Source: UBA1547 sp035399865 (GTDB lineage: Bacteria > Patescibacteriota > Saccharimonadia > Saccharimonadales > Saccharimonadaceae). From it: a stretch of 64,000 nt of DNA. The DNA lies in the NCBI GenBank assembly GCA_035399865.1, contig DAOPJW010000001.1, positions 1-64,000 of the forward strand, written 5' to 3'. Shown here piece by piece: positions 6,870-15,932 of the stretch; within the stretch, counting starts at the first letter, position 1, and each line of letters starts with the position of its first letter. The translations under genes and the position numbers were made by a program. The notes beneath the pieces are model-generated. The model was given only the letters and a program-made list of their open reading frames with translations, searched no databases and had not been told where the DNA came from.

Positions 6870-7823
6870 ATGAAAATAATATCACTATTCGCTGGAGCCG
6901 GAGGAATGGACTTAGGCTTTCTAAAGGCTGGACATAAAATTGTTTGGGTTAATGACAATGATCCAGATTCTTGTTCAACATATGAAAAAAATTTTAAATG
7001 TAAACCTGTCTGTAAAAATATTGAGGAGGTTTTATCTTCTGAAATTCCAAAAGGAGATGTTGTAATCGGCGGATTTCCATGTCAAGGATTTTCAATTGCT
7101 AATCCTTATAGAAACACTGAAGACAAAAGAAACAAGTTATATTTAGAATTACTTAGAGTTATTAAAGATAAAAATCCTAAATATTTTGTCGCTGAAAATG
7201 TTGCTGGACTTTGTTCTATAGGTGGATATGAAACAAATGAAGATAGAAAAAATCACACAGGAAAAGTCTTAAAAGTTATCCTTGAAGAATTAAAGAAGGC
7301 TACTCCAACGGGATATCATGTTGAATTTAAAATTTTGAATGCAGCTGATTTTGGAGTGCCACAAGGCAGACGGAGAGTAATAATTTTAGGAACTAGAAAA
7401 GATGTAAAAAAAATACTCAAACATCCCAACCCTACTCATTCTGGAAAAATAGATAGTGAACTACCTCAATGGAAAACTGTAAGAGATGCCATTTCAGATC
7501 TTCCGTTGAATCCAAGTAAAGATATTCCAAATCATCAAGGTACCAGTCATCAGGTTAAAATAAATGGCCATATAGGAAATAGAGCTACAAATTGGGATAA
7601 ACCTTCTCCAACTATTGTTGGTCGTGGTGGTGGAACTGGAGGTCCTGTCATTATTCCTCATCCAAATCTACAAAGAAGAATGACAGTTAGAGAAACCGCA
7701 CGAATACAATGCTTCCCTGATAATTTTGTATTTGAAGGATCTATTTCTTCTCAATATAGACAAATTGGGAACGCTGTACCATGGCCTTTGGCTTATTTTA
7801 TAGCAAAAAATATTCCAAAATAA
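6870..7823 (+). CDS. DNA (cytosine-5)-methyltransferase, type II RM system
   Basis: A 317-residue C5-methyltransferase. Motif I FAGAGGMDLGF (7-17) binds S-adenosylmethionine; motif IV GGFPCQGFS carries catalytic Cys71; motif VI ENVAG is at 109-113; motif VIII is QGRRRV; motif IX RETARIQCFPDNF and motif X QIGNAVP follow. The target-recognition stretch between VIII and IX is short, so specificity cannot be predicted. The stop lies six bases from the stop of the convergent HNH gene, giving a methyltransferase facing a controller-endonuclease operon. It modifies the host sites that the endonuclease would cut. Confidence 0.95.
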   Translation: MKIISLFAGAGGMDLGFLKAGHKIVWVNDNDPDSCSTYEKNFKCKPVCKNIEEVLSSEIPKGDVVIGGFPCQGFSIANPYRNTEDKRNKLYLELLRVIKDKNPKYFVAENVAGLCSIGGYETNEDRKNHTGKVLKVILEELKKATPTGYHVEFKILNAADFGVPQGRRRVIILGTRKDVKKILKHPNPTHSGKIDSELPQWKTVRDAISDLPLNPSKDIPNHQGTSHQVKINGHIGNRATNWDKPSPTIVGRGGGTGGPVIIPHPNLQRRMTVRETARIQCFPDNFVFEGSISSQYRQIGNAVPWPLAYFIAKNIPK

Positions 7824-7828
7824 TTTAA

Positions 7829-8368
7829 TTAAAATTTAGATTTCAAAAAATCAAATATTTCTTTCTTTGTTAAGTCATCTGTGCTTTTAACCCTATCAAG
7901 CAAAGTAACTTTTTTTAGATCATTATTTTTTGCCCCCTCATTACAAACATTACACATAGTTACAAAATCATCTTTAGTCAATATACTGTTTACTGGATCG
8001 TCATCCTGAGGGGTTCTACCACAAGTTTGGCAAGTGAAGTGGTCTCTTGTAAACACTTCAAACATTATTTTTTTATTTACACCTCGAGATCTAATTTTTT
8101 TAGGATCTGGCTCCATATTAAGAAGCACCCACTCATTAACTTTTAGATTCAGGCCTGTAACATCGTTATCTTTATGATTAACGATATTATAACCTTGCTC
8201 ATCTCTAAGTTCAAAAATTCTTCTTATGTTGTGTGATATTGGATTTCCTTTTGTTCCAGTAATTTGAGCAAGTTCCTCTGATGTAACAATTTTACCAAGT
8301 CTTTTTTGAAAAAGTTCAAGTGCCTTTTGAGTATAAGACTTTTGTTTTTTTGTAATATTATTTTTCAT
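7829..8368 (-). CDS. HNH endonuclease, probable type II restriction enzyme
   Basis: A 179-residue protein. Residues 20-90 look like a winged helix (TSEELAQITG, IRRIFELRDEQGY, VNEWVLL), common in HNH restriction enzymes. The nuclease part has the FTRDHFTCQTCG start near residues 104-115 and a second CNVCNEG pair, giving a zinc-stabilised beta-beta-alpha-metal fold. The start ATG overlaps the stop of the controller gene by ATGA, so the two are co-translated. Its partner methyltransferase ends six bases away on the other strand. Assignment as the cognate restriction enzyme is from this context. Confidence 0.85.
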   Translation of the reverse strand: MKNNITKKQKSYTQKALELFQKRLGKIVTSEELAQITGTKGNPISHNIRRIFELRDEQGYNIVNHKDNDVTGLNLKVNEWVLLNMEPDPKKIRSRGVNKKIMFEVFTRDHFTCQTCGRTPQDDDPVNSILTKDDFVTMCNVCNEGAKNNDLKKVTLLDRVKSTDDLTKKEIFDFLKSKF

Positions 8369-8604
8369 TTGTTTATAAAATAGTCCAAGTTTTTTTTATA
8401 TATTTTGGCAAATTTATTTAATTGAACAACATCAATTCTTCTTTGACCATTTTCAATTTTAGATATGTAAGATTGAGTTTTGTCTAATAAATCTGAAACA
8501 TGCTTCTGATTAAAACCAGCTTCAATACGAGCCTTTTTCAACTGTTCAATTATATATTTATGTTCTTTTGAATAAATAACTTTGCTCATATCTGTTGTGT
8601 TCAT
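8365..8604 (-). CDS. XRE-family controller protein of the RM system
   Basis: A 79-residue helix-turn-helix protein (LKKARIEAGFNQKHVSDLLD, then TQSYISKIENGQRRID) of the size and type of restriction-modification controller (C) proteins. These usually activate their own operon and the downstream endonuclease gene, delaying restriction until the DNA is methylated. A start at M6 (8589) is also possible. A 9-bp inverted repeat lies directly upstream, fitting autoregulation, and the endonuclease gene overlaps by four bases. Confidence 0.88.
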   Translation of the reverse strand: MNTTDMSKVIYSKEHKYIIEQLKKARIEAGFNQKHVSDLLDKTQSYISKIENGQRRIDVVQLNKFAKIYKKNLDYFINK

Positions 8605-8608
8605 ATGT

Positions 8609-8644
8609 TATATTCCATAGTGTAATATGCCAAATTGGAATATA
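8609..8644 (-). promoter_or_regulatory. Candidate C-box operator and promoter of the controller-endonuclease operon
   Basis: TATATTCCA (8609-8617) and TGGAATATA (8636-8644) are perfect inverted repeats with an 18-base spacer. On the minus strand TTGGCA followed 15 bases later by TATAAC makes a promoter whose -10 overlaps the proximal repeat and lies almost at the start codon. Binding by the XRE controller is inferred. Confidence 0.6.
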
Positions 8645-8744
8645 CAAAATTAAAGCAATTTTTTCAGACAATCTTTAAATAGATTAATTGACGATTTATA
8701 ATCTGTTCTGAAATATACTTTCCTATTCAAACGGAATAATAGGC

Positions 8745-9236
8745 CTATATAAAATACATATTAATAAGTTTTCCGATAATGAAACTGCCAAGAACGACGA
8801 AGGTAGCAAGACTGACGTGCTCAATTAGAACTGAACTAACCTTTTCTTTATTCTGACGAGCGATAATAGAACTTAGGAGTATTAGTACAATTAATCCCCA
8901 GACAATATCAGTAATTATTGCTGATGAAAGCGGTAATAATATTATCGGTAGAACAAAGCTAAGCCCCAGAGTCATTTTAGCAATAACTGTTGATATAGTA
9001 GCTTCCCATACTTCTTTTTTAGAAAAACGACCTTCAGATTCTTCGGATATATGAATACCTAAGCCATCAGACAGAGCATCAGCAAAAGCAATAGTTAGAA
9101 GACCGGCCAAAATAACGCTTTCGGGACTATTACTTGAAAATAATCCAATCAATAATCCTAAACTAGTAATTATTCCAGAAGTTGTGCCGTAACTTAAACC
9201 TTTTTTTAACGATGTTTTCACCATTTCATTATCCAC
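8745..9236 (-). CDS. VIT1/CCC1-family metal transporter
   Basis: A 163-residue membrane protein with about four or five helices. Early GTTSGIITSLGLLIGL, then FADALSDGLGIHISEESE and WEATISTVIAK match the VIT1/CCC1 family of Fe2+/Mn2+ transporters, which export metal from the cytoplasm in exchange for protons. It lacks the longer cytoplasmic metal-binding insertion of the eukaryotic members. The start may be GTG at 9236 or ATG at 9224; a TATAGT close upstream favours the ATG with a minimal leader. It lies 24 bases after the deacetylase gene on the same strand. Confidence 0.75.
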   Translation of the reverse strand: MDNEMVKTSLKKGLSYGTTSGIITSLGLLIGLFSSNSPESVILAGLLTIAFADALSDGLGIHISEESEGRFSKKEVWEATISTVIAKMTLGLSFVLPIILLPLSSAIITDIVWGLIVLILLSSIIARQNKEKVSSVLIEHVSLATFVVLGSFIIGKLINMYFI

Positions 9237-9260
9237 TATATTTTTTATTAAATAAAGTTT

Positions 9261-10406
9261 TTATGGCAATATGAATTCAAAACCCTTACTACGATACTCA
9301 TCAATATATTGACTTAATATATCACTGCTGGTTTGTGAAATACCATGAAGTAAGACGATATCACCCGGAGTTGTGTATTTGCGTAATGATTCCATAGCGG
9401 ATTCTGGTGTCGGTTGGGCACTGGTATCCCAGTCTTTGTAAGCACTTCCCCACATTAAAGTTTTATAGCCTAGTTGATTCATTAAGGCCATCGATCTTCT
9501 GGAAATAGCACCCGCCGGTGGGCGAAAGTATAGTATTGAAGGGTTTGAGCCCATGACACTTCGATATTTATCCTCCCAAGCACCAATATCATTTACTACA
9601 ATATCGGTAGAAATGGCTAAATTTTGAGGTTGATTCAGGTGTGAGTACGAATGATTGCCGACAATATGTCCTTCGTTTACCATTCTTTGAATTAAATCAG
9701 GTCTATCATTTAAAAAATCACCTGTTACGAAAAATACAGCTTTTATGCCTTTTGTGGACAATGTATCCATAATAGTTGATGCTAAATTATTATAATCATA
9801 GCCACAATCAAAAGTTAGGTATAATTTGTTTGGTGAAATATTCCAAAAACCATTATATTCACCTGCAAAAGCTGTCGGATATTCGTGACTCCAATTTATG
9901 ATTGTGTTTTCGATAGTCATAACGTCAATTGTCGGAATAATATTTGATGTATTGTCAGGAGCTAATAATTCATCATAAGGATTCTTTGGATCTATCCAGC
10001 CACCAGGGGAACTTGGGAAACGCGTAATATTTGCAATATTGTCGTAACATTTATAAATAAAATATTCTCCAGGTTGATATACAGATGACGGGTTGGTTTT
10101 ATTTTTAGCTTCAAGTGCTGTTGTGTATACCTTAGCAGGAGAATTTAAAGTAAATTTTTCTGCTTTAATTTCGTTTCCTATACAAACCGAAATATCTATT
10201 TGTTTGTTATTGTCTGGCTGATTATTATCTTCCGAATTGGTTGTTATATCGTCAGTTATTGTTAAATCGGTATCTTTTTTTGCAGTATCATTGTTTTTAG
10301 GCTTTTTATTATATACAAAAAAAATATATGCAACAGTTAAAATGATAATTAAGATAATAATAAATACAAAAATATTTTTTCTATGATGTTGAATAAATAC
10401 TTTCAT
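9261..10406 (-). CDS. Membrane-anchored polysaccharide deacetylase (NodB domain)
   Basis: A 381-residue protein with an N-terminal membrane anchor at about 13-32 and a low-complexity Asn/Asp linker, then a C-terminal NodB deacetylase domain. Motif 1 is YLTFDCGYD (canonical TFDDG, TFDNGY in PdaA), motif 2 is GNHSYSHLN with the metal-binding histidines, motif 3 is YFRPPAGAIS, and LLHG near the end carries the last histidine. The form of motif 1 is closest to PdaA-like peptidoglycan N-acetylmuramic deacetylases. It is likely to act on peptidoglycan outside the cell. Confidence 0.88.
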   Translation of the reverse strand: MKVFIQHHRKNIFVFIIILIIILTVAYIFFVYNKKPKNNDTAKKDTDLTITDDITTNSEDNNQPDNNKQIDISVCIGNEIKAEKFTLNSPAKVYTTALEAKNKTNPSSVYQPGEYFIYKCYDNIANITRFPSSPGGWIDPKNPYDELLAPDNTSNIIPTIDVMTIENTIINWSHEYPTAFAGEYNGFWNISPNKLYLTFDCGYDYNNLASTIMDTLSTKGIKAVFFVTGDFLNDRPDLIQRMVNEGHIVGNHSYSHLNQPQNLAISTDIVVNDIGAWEDKYRSVMGSNPSILYFRPPAGAISRRSMALMNQLGYKTLMWGSAYKDWDTSAQPTPESAMESLRKYTTPGDIVLLHGISQTSSDILSQYIDEYRSKGFEFILP

Positions 10407-10466
10407 ATTTTTTCTTACGTTCTTATTTTACGATAATATTGTAATAATTGCTAATTTTTTTAAAAA

Positions 10467-10970
10467 TTATTGCGAATTATTCTCTTCTAATTGAGACACT
10501 TTGTCTACGATATATTCTTTCGCCTTATCAAAACTCATATTTAAAACAGCACCAATCTCGTTGTATAATAATTTTTCGGCTTGACGAAAATATTGTTTAT
10601 CACTTTCACTAGGTTTCTGGTTACATTCAGCTTTCGTCTGTTTTCTTTGATAGGCTGTTTTAATTACAGTAATCAAACTTTCATGTGAGCCATTATTCAG
10701 AAGCTCTTTATATTCAGCACCACGTCCCATATTACTTATCGGTATAACAGGTATTTCGTTTATTTTATGTATTAACTCTTCAATTTCGGATTTTGTTATT
10801 AATGGCCGAATATTTTCAGTAGAATTACTTATTGGTACATGTATCGTAAGAGAAGTGTCATTAACTGGCGTCAATAAATAGTAATCTTCATCGTTTCTGA
10901 ATTTTTTTACAATGTCGATTACTTTACATACATCATTTCGATATACAATCTTTTCGTTAATTTTAAGCAT
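10467..10970 (-). CDS. CarD/CdnL-family transcription regulator
   Basis: A 167-residue protein. The N-terminal domain of about 60 residues (KIVYRNDVCKVIDI, YYLLTPV, IHVPIS, IRPLIT) matches the CarD/CdnL RNA-polymerase interacting domain, which binds the beta subunit and stabilises open promoter complexes. The helical remainder would be the DNA-contacting part. I prefer the ATG at 10970, which follows GAGGTG at good spacing, over a longer frame from 11003. In an organism whose promoters are near-consensus -10 boxes, such a factor may be globally important. Confidence 0.8.
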   Translation of the reverse strand: MLKINEKIVYRNDVCKVIDIVKKFRNDEDYYLLTPVNDTSLTIHVPISNSTENIRPLITKSEIEELIHKINEIPVIPISNMGRGAEYKELLNNGSHESLITVIKTAYQRKQTKAECNQKPSESDKQYFRQAEKLLYNEIGAVLNMSFDKAKEYIVDKVSQLEENNSQ

Positions 10971-11062
10971 ATGCACCTCGCTCCTTATTAGAAAATGACA
11001 CAAACAATAACATATCTATTTAATGCATTATCTTAATTATATCACATTTACTGAGGTAAGTA

Positions 11063-13618
11063 TTATTTAGTCGACTTGATAGGTTTTAATCGGCTTCCTT
11101 TATCGAAATATCGTCTGCCAATATATTTATGAATTTCTACAGCAAATATTGTAACAATAAATGCGAATGTACCACTTACTATTAAATCAAATATTGATAC
11201 CGGTTTTGTGTGTAATATGTCTGCAAGTGGTCCGAATAAGGCAAGTGTTTGTAAAACTATTGCAAGTAATAACCCTATATAAAACGATAGGTTGAAACGT
11301 TTTATTCTTATAAATACTGATTCGTAGTCGCTACGTGAATTAAATGCACTTGCCCATTGCATTACAACTAATACTGAGAATGCAATCGTGCGACCATAAT
11401 CAAAACCATAAAGATTTGAATAATAGATATAAATTCCTAAGGTTACCATCATCATTACTAATGCTACAAGTATGATTCTTGAACGCATAAATTTGCTGAG
11501 TAAAGGTGCATTTGGTTTTTGTGGTCCCTTATTCATATTTCTTTTTTCGCCCGGTTCAAGACCAAGAGGAATCACCATACTTGTGTCAGTTACTAGGTTG
11601 ACCCATAAAATTTGAATAGGTGATATGGGCAATGGTACTCCCATAATCAAAGATCCTAAAGCGACAAGTACTTCACCGATGTTTGTCGATACTAAATAAA
11701 CGACCATTCTTTTGATATTTGCATAAACAGTCCGACCTTCATGAATCGCATTTACAATACTACGAAAATTATCATCAATTAAAATTATGTCACTGGCATC
11801 TTTGGCAATACTGGCACCACTACCCATAGCAATTCCGACATGAGCATTTGTTAATGCTGGTACATCATTAACACCATCTCCAGTCATAGCTGTAATATTT
11901 TTCTTCTTTAGAATTGCTAATAATCTGTGCTTATGTTCTGGTATAACTCTTGAAAAGACACGAATATTCTCAATAGAATCTTCCAATTCTTCATCCGTCA
12001 TCTTATTCATTCTTCGACTATCGAATACCTGATCTCTTGATGTTACTAGGCCAATTTCTTGGCCAATTTGATAAGCTGTCTCAAAATGATCGCCAGTTAT
12101 CATTCGAACTGTAACTCCAGCACTAACTGTTCTAGCGATTGAAGCCTTTGATTCAGGTCTAATAACATCTGCAATACCTACGAATCCGTCAAATACCAAT
12201 CTTTTATGATCTTTAAAGTAATCCAAATCACTTATAATAACCTTACTTTCATAGTGGGCGATAGCTATTACTCTATAACCGCGACTTGCCATCGAATGAA
12301 GTTGTTCATCGATTTCTTTTCTATCTTTTTTAGATATATTCGAACAAGCTAAAATACTTTCGGGAGAACCTTTAATATTAATGAAAAATTCGTCCTTGTA
12401 TTCTCTTAAATTGCCACTCATAGCCGTTGCATTGTCGAATGGATAAACTACTAAAGGATCTTTATATTTTTTTAATAATGATTTATTCTGTTCGGCATAA
12501 GTCATTAATGCAATATCAAGGGGATCATGAGTTTTTCCTTTTATATAATTTACTGATTTGATAATATGGTCAAAAAATTTGTTGTCGTGTTTATTAGATT
12601 TCCAAATAGTTTGAACAGTAAGTAAATTTTTAGTCAGAGTACCAGTCTTGTCAGTAGCTATTGTCGTAAGTGTGCCAATTGTTTCGATAGCTCTCATCGA
12701 TTTAACCAAGGCTTTTTTCTTTGCCATTCTGCGCATTCCAAGCACTAATACTACCGAGATTGATGCCGATAAGCCTTCAGGCACAGCACTGACCGAAAGG
12801 GCGATAATAAAACGTAAGCTATCGCCAACGCTCATTCCTCTATATAGAGCCAATACAAAAGTAATAATTGCCACAATAATTATCGCAAATATTATTTGTG
12901 TCACTAATTTATCAATTTTTTTCTGGACTGGGCTTTGTTCTTGTACTTCAGATGACAAAGCGGCTAGTTTTCCAAATCCTGTATTGTTTCCTGTAGCAAT
13001 AATAATTGCAGTTGCTTCGCCACCGATAACAAAAGAGCCTTTAAAAATCATATTGGTCTGTTCATATACTTCTAAATCGTTATTTAATTTTTCTACTTGC
13101 TTACCAATTGGCATAGATTCACCAGTAAGTTGAGATTCATCTACTCGAAGCGAGTTTACAGTCATCAGTCGAGCATCAGCGGGTATTTTTTCGCCTTCTT
13201 TTAATATGATTATGTCGCCTGGAACTAGTCCTGAAACATCGATACTTTTTATTTTATCATCTCTTAATACTTCAATTTTTTCAGGATCATGCCTTTGGAG
13301 AGAACGTAAAATTTTTTCTGTTGAAAAAGTCTGCACATAATAAATTATTGCTGTTATCATCATTATTGCACCGATGATTATTGCATCAAGCATTTCGTTT
13401 TGAATTATACTGATAGCAATTGCAACAAATAAGACTGCCATAAAAACATTTGCAAAAGGTTCTATAATCGTTCGCCATAGCGGTGTGCCTTTTACTTTTA
13501 TTAAATTAGGGCCGTATTGATTAAGACGCTCTTTGACTTCGATTGATGATAAGCCCTGTTCACGAGTATCAAGTTCGCGTAAAGTTTCTTTTACAGTTTT
13601 TGTATAATAATTAAGCAT
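11063..13618 (-). CDS. Cation-transporting P-type ATPase (calcium-pump type)
   Basis: An 851-residue P2-type ATPase. Order: N-terminal cation_ATPase_N, actuator TGES (near residue 165), helix 4 with SAVPEGLSAS, phosphorylation site DKTGTLTKN (Asp near 322), the nucleotide domain, the hinge TGDGVNDVPA, and six C-terminal helices. Helix 4 PEGL and helix 5 NIGE fit calcium pumps, but helix 6 reads NLVTDTSMVIPLG rather than the usual NLVTDG, so ion specificity is uncertain. TATAAT on the minus strand ends seven bases before the ATG, suggesting a leaderless mRNA. Confidence 0.93.
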   Translation of the reverse strand: MLNYYTKTVKETLRELDTREQGLSSIEVKERLNQYGPNLIKVKGTPLWRTIIEPFANVFMAVLFVAIAISIIQNEMLDAIIIGAIMMITAIIYYVQTFSTEKILRSLQRHDPEKIEVLRDDKIKSIDVSGLVPGDIIILKEGEKIPADARLMTVNSLRVDESQLTGESMPIGKQVEKLNNDLEVYEQTNMIFKGSFVIGGEATAIIIATGNNTGFGKLAALSSEVQEQSPVQKKIDKLVTQIIFAIIIVAIITFVLALYRGMSVGDSLRFIIALSVSAVPEGLSASISVVLVLGMRRMAKKKALVKSMRAIETIGTLTTIATDKTGTLTKNLLTVQTIWKSNKHDNKFFDHIIKSVNYIKGKTHDPLDIALMTYAEQNKSLLKKYKDPLVVYPFDNATAMSGNLREYKDEFFINIKGSPESILACSNISKKDRKEIDEQLHSMASRGYRVIAIAHYESKVIISDLDYFKDHKRLVFDGFVGIADVIRPESKASIARTVSAGVTVRMITGDHFETAYQIGQEIGLVTSRDQVFDSRRMNKMTDEELEDSIENIRVFSRVIPEHKHRLLAILKKKNITAMTGDGVNDVPALTNAHVGIAMGSGASIAKDASDIILIDDNFRSIVNAIHEGRTVYANIKRMVVYLVSTNIGEVLVALGSLIMGVPLPISPIQILWVNLVTDTSMVIPLGLEPGEKRNMNKGPQKPNAPLLSKFMRSRIILVALVMMMVTLGIYIYYSNLYGFDYGRTIAFSVLVVMQWASAFNSRSDYESVFIRIKRFNLSFYIGLLLAIVLQTLALFGPLADILHTKPVSIFDLIVSGTFAFIVTIFAVEIHKYIGRRYFDKGSRLKPIKSTK

Positions 13619-13625
13619 TACTAAG

Positions 13626-13631
13626 ATTATA
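13626..13631 (-). promoter_or_regulatory. Leaderless-type -10 box of the P-type ATPase gene
   Basis: TATAAT on the minus strand, then seven bases to the ATG at 13618, with no Shine-Dalgarno. Confidence 0.6.
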
Positions 13632-13707
13632 ACAGATTATATAAAGACGATAATTGCTAATTATATATTTACTTAAAGTATAATAATTAATAGGAATAAA
13701 AATATTT

Positions 13708-15909
13708 ATGAGCAAATGGTGGCAAAAAATTAGCACAAAGTATCCGAATTATGTTTTGATTTCGGTCACTATAATTTTTATTGGTTTAGGTTGGTATGCT
13801 AGTGGATTATTTGGGAATCTTAGTAATGGTAATATAGGAATTACTGAAGGCACTGAATCGAGTATCGCTAAAGAAAAGCTCGAAGAAAATTTTGGAGTTT
13901 CACCGTCAAGCCAAATTATACTTTTTGAACGCAAAGACGTTTTATTAGGTAGTGCGAATAGTGCGTCTTATCAAGCAGAAGTTTTACGTATTCTTGAACC
14001 ATTAAAAGAAAAAGTTAATTTAATAACAACTTATTCGAATACAAAATCAAATTACTTTATTTCAAAAGATAAAACATCAACCTATGCGGTTATAGCGATG
14101 GATGGTTCAGCGAAGGAGATATATAAAACTTTAACTGATTTTGTCAATAAAGCTGATCAATCAAAATTAAAAATATCAGTTGGTGGAGAAGCGGCTAGTA
14201 TACAGCAAACTGTTGATACGGCCGAAAGTGAATTAATTCGTACAGAATTATTTACTCTTCCAATATTATTAATTTTATTAGTAATATTTTTCAAAAGTGT
14301 AGTTGCAGCATTTGTCCCAATTATTATCAGTCTGTTGACGATAATTGGAGCTTTTGCAATTACAAATTTTGTGTCTAATTTTTTGGCTATAGATACTTAT
14401 GCGATAAATGTCATTACGATATTAGGTATAGGTTTGTCTATAGATTATGCCCTATTGTCGGTTAATAGATTTAGAGAAGAGTTGGAAAAAAGTGATGTTG
14501 AACAAGCTGTAAAAACTATTGTGGTGACATCAGGTCACACTATTATATTTAGTGGTGTAACTGTTATAGCATGCCTACTTTCATTACTCGTCTTTCCAAT
14601 CGAAATGATGCGTAATGTCGCTATTGGCGGGGCTTCGGCTGTGGCTATGGGCGTAATAATTACTATCACAATCCTTCCTTCATTATTAAGATTAATTGGA
14701 AGACATATAGATGATTTACATCTACCAATTTGGAAAAAATCTTTCAATAAATCTAGCCAAAATATTTGGGAAAAAATTGCTAAATTTACAACATATCGTC
14801 CAATTCTTACAATTGTAAGTGGATTTACGGTTGTAATTATACTAATGTTACCCTTGTTTAAGTTTTCTTCAGGACCAATGGATGAAAATTGGTTAGCAAG
14901 AAATACTTCATCCCATTATGTTAGTAATTTCTTAATAGATAATTTTGATGTTCCAACTCCAGAATTAACTGCTTTATTAATAATACCGAATGGTTTTAAT
15001 ATTAATGAAAGATTTGATATTTCTTGTGATTTAACAAATAAAATAAATGCGATAAGTGGAGTTTATAAAGTCGTATCACCAACGCCAATTTCAAAAGATT
15101 TATCTTGTGAGAAAATTAAATATCTAAATTCGATTAATATGGTGCCTGTTGAATTAGTTTCAGTTATTAACAATAATATGCGTGAAAAGGCAATAAAAAT
15201 TGACGTTATTATTAACGATAATATTGGGACAAAAGTTGCGAGTAATGTTTTGAATGAAATAAAAAAAATTCAACCGAATTATGGAGAATTATATGTCAGT
15301 GGGACATTAGCGACTTACGAAGATAATAATAACATATTTTTTAAATCAATGCCTTATTCTATTGCAATTATTTTTATCAGTATGTTATTAATTTTATCTA
15401 TTTCATTGAAGTCGATAATTCTACCAATCCAAGCAATTATCGTTAACTCAATTGCATTGTTGGTATCAATTTCAGTAATTGTCGGTATTTTTCAATTAGG
15501 TTGGTTAAGTAGTATTACAGGTTGGCAAACAGTAAGCGGAATTAATTTATCAGTATTGATTCTGTTCGTTTCAATTTCATTTGGACTTGCTATGGATTAT
15601 TCCGTATTTTTGTATAGTCGTATGAAAGAAACTCACAAACAAACCGAAAATCCGATAAAATCTATCCAAAATGGCGTTATAAAGACGGGCCCAATTATTA
15701 CTGCTGCTGCAATGGCATTATTTGTTGTTGCAGTTGGTTTTTCGGGATCAAGTATTTTATTCATGCAAATAATTGGCGTAGGTTTATCTGTAGCGGTATT
15801 AGTTGACGCTTTTTTCGTAAGGTTGATACTTGTGCCTTCAATTATGACAATAGTTGGGAAAGTGAGCTGGTATTATCCTAAATTTTTGTCACGACGTAAG
15901 AAAAAATAA
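13708..15909 (+). CDS. MMPL-family RND transporter
   Basis: A 733-residue RND-type membrane protein with a duplicated layout: one helix at about 15-33, a soluble loop, a block of five helices (about 180-330), a central helix near 365, a second soluble loop, and a second block of five helices (about 545-715). Both halves keep the MMPL signature with an Asp in helix 4: GLSIDYALLSVNRFREE and GLAMDYSVFLYSRMKE. MMPL proteins export lipids or drugs using the proton gradient. It is divergent from the ATPase gene; TATAAT at 13679-13684 is its likely -10, giving a leader of about 17 bases. Confidence 0.92.
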   Translation: MSKWWQKISTKYPNYVLISVTIIFIGLGWYASGLFGNLSNGNIGITEGTESSIAKEKLEENFGVSPSSQIILFERKDVLLGSANSASYQAEVLRILEPLKEKVNLITTYSNTKSNYFISKDKTSTYAVIAMDGSAKEIYKTLTDFVNKADQSKLKISVGGEAASIQQTVDTAESELIRTELFTLPILLILLVIFFKSVVAAFVPIIISLLTIIGAFAITNFVSNFLAIDTYAINVITILGIGLSIDYALLSVNRFREELEKSDVEQAVKTIVVTSGHTIIFSGVTVIACLLSLLVFPIEMMRNVAIGGASAVAMGVIITITILPSLLRLIGRHIDDLHLPIWKKSFNKSSQNIWEKIAKFTTYRPILTIVSGFTVVIILMLPLFKFSSGPMDENWLARNTSSHYVSNFLIDNFDVPTPELTALLIIPNGFNINERFDISCDLTNKINAISGVYKVVSPTPISKDLSCEKIKYLNSINMVPVELVSVINNNMREKAIKIDVIINDNIGTKVASNVLNEIKKIQPNYGELYVSGTLATYEDNNNIFFKSMPYSIAIIFISMLLILSISLKSIILPIQAIIVNSIALLVSISVIVGIFQLGWLSSITGWQTVSGINLSVLILFVSISFGLAMDYSVFLYSRMKETHKQTENPIKSIQNGVIKTGPIITAAAMALFVVAVGFSGSSILFMQIIGVGLSVAVLVDAFFVRLILVPSIMTIVGKVSWYYPKFLSRRKKK

Positions 15910-15932
15910 CCAATTTGTTATAATTTATTCTG

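Noticed and set aside
1..8744. Integrated element with tRNA-Gln attachment site
   Set aside because: I found no second copy of the tRNA 3' end in the window and no integrase; accessory content alone is not enough.
12648..13133. Open frames opposite long genes, such as 12648-13133 (+) and 32457-32849 (+)
   Set aside because: They mirror strong coding frames on the other strand, have no ribosome sites and show no family features.
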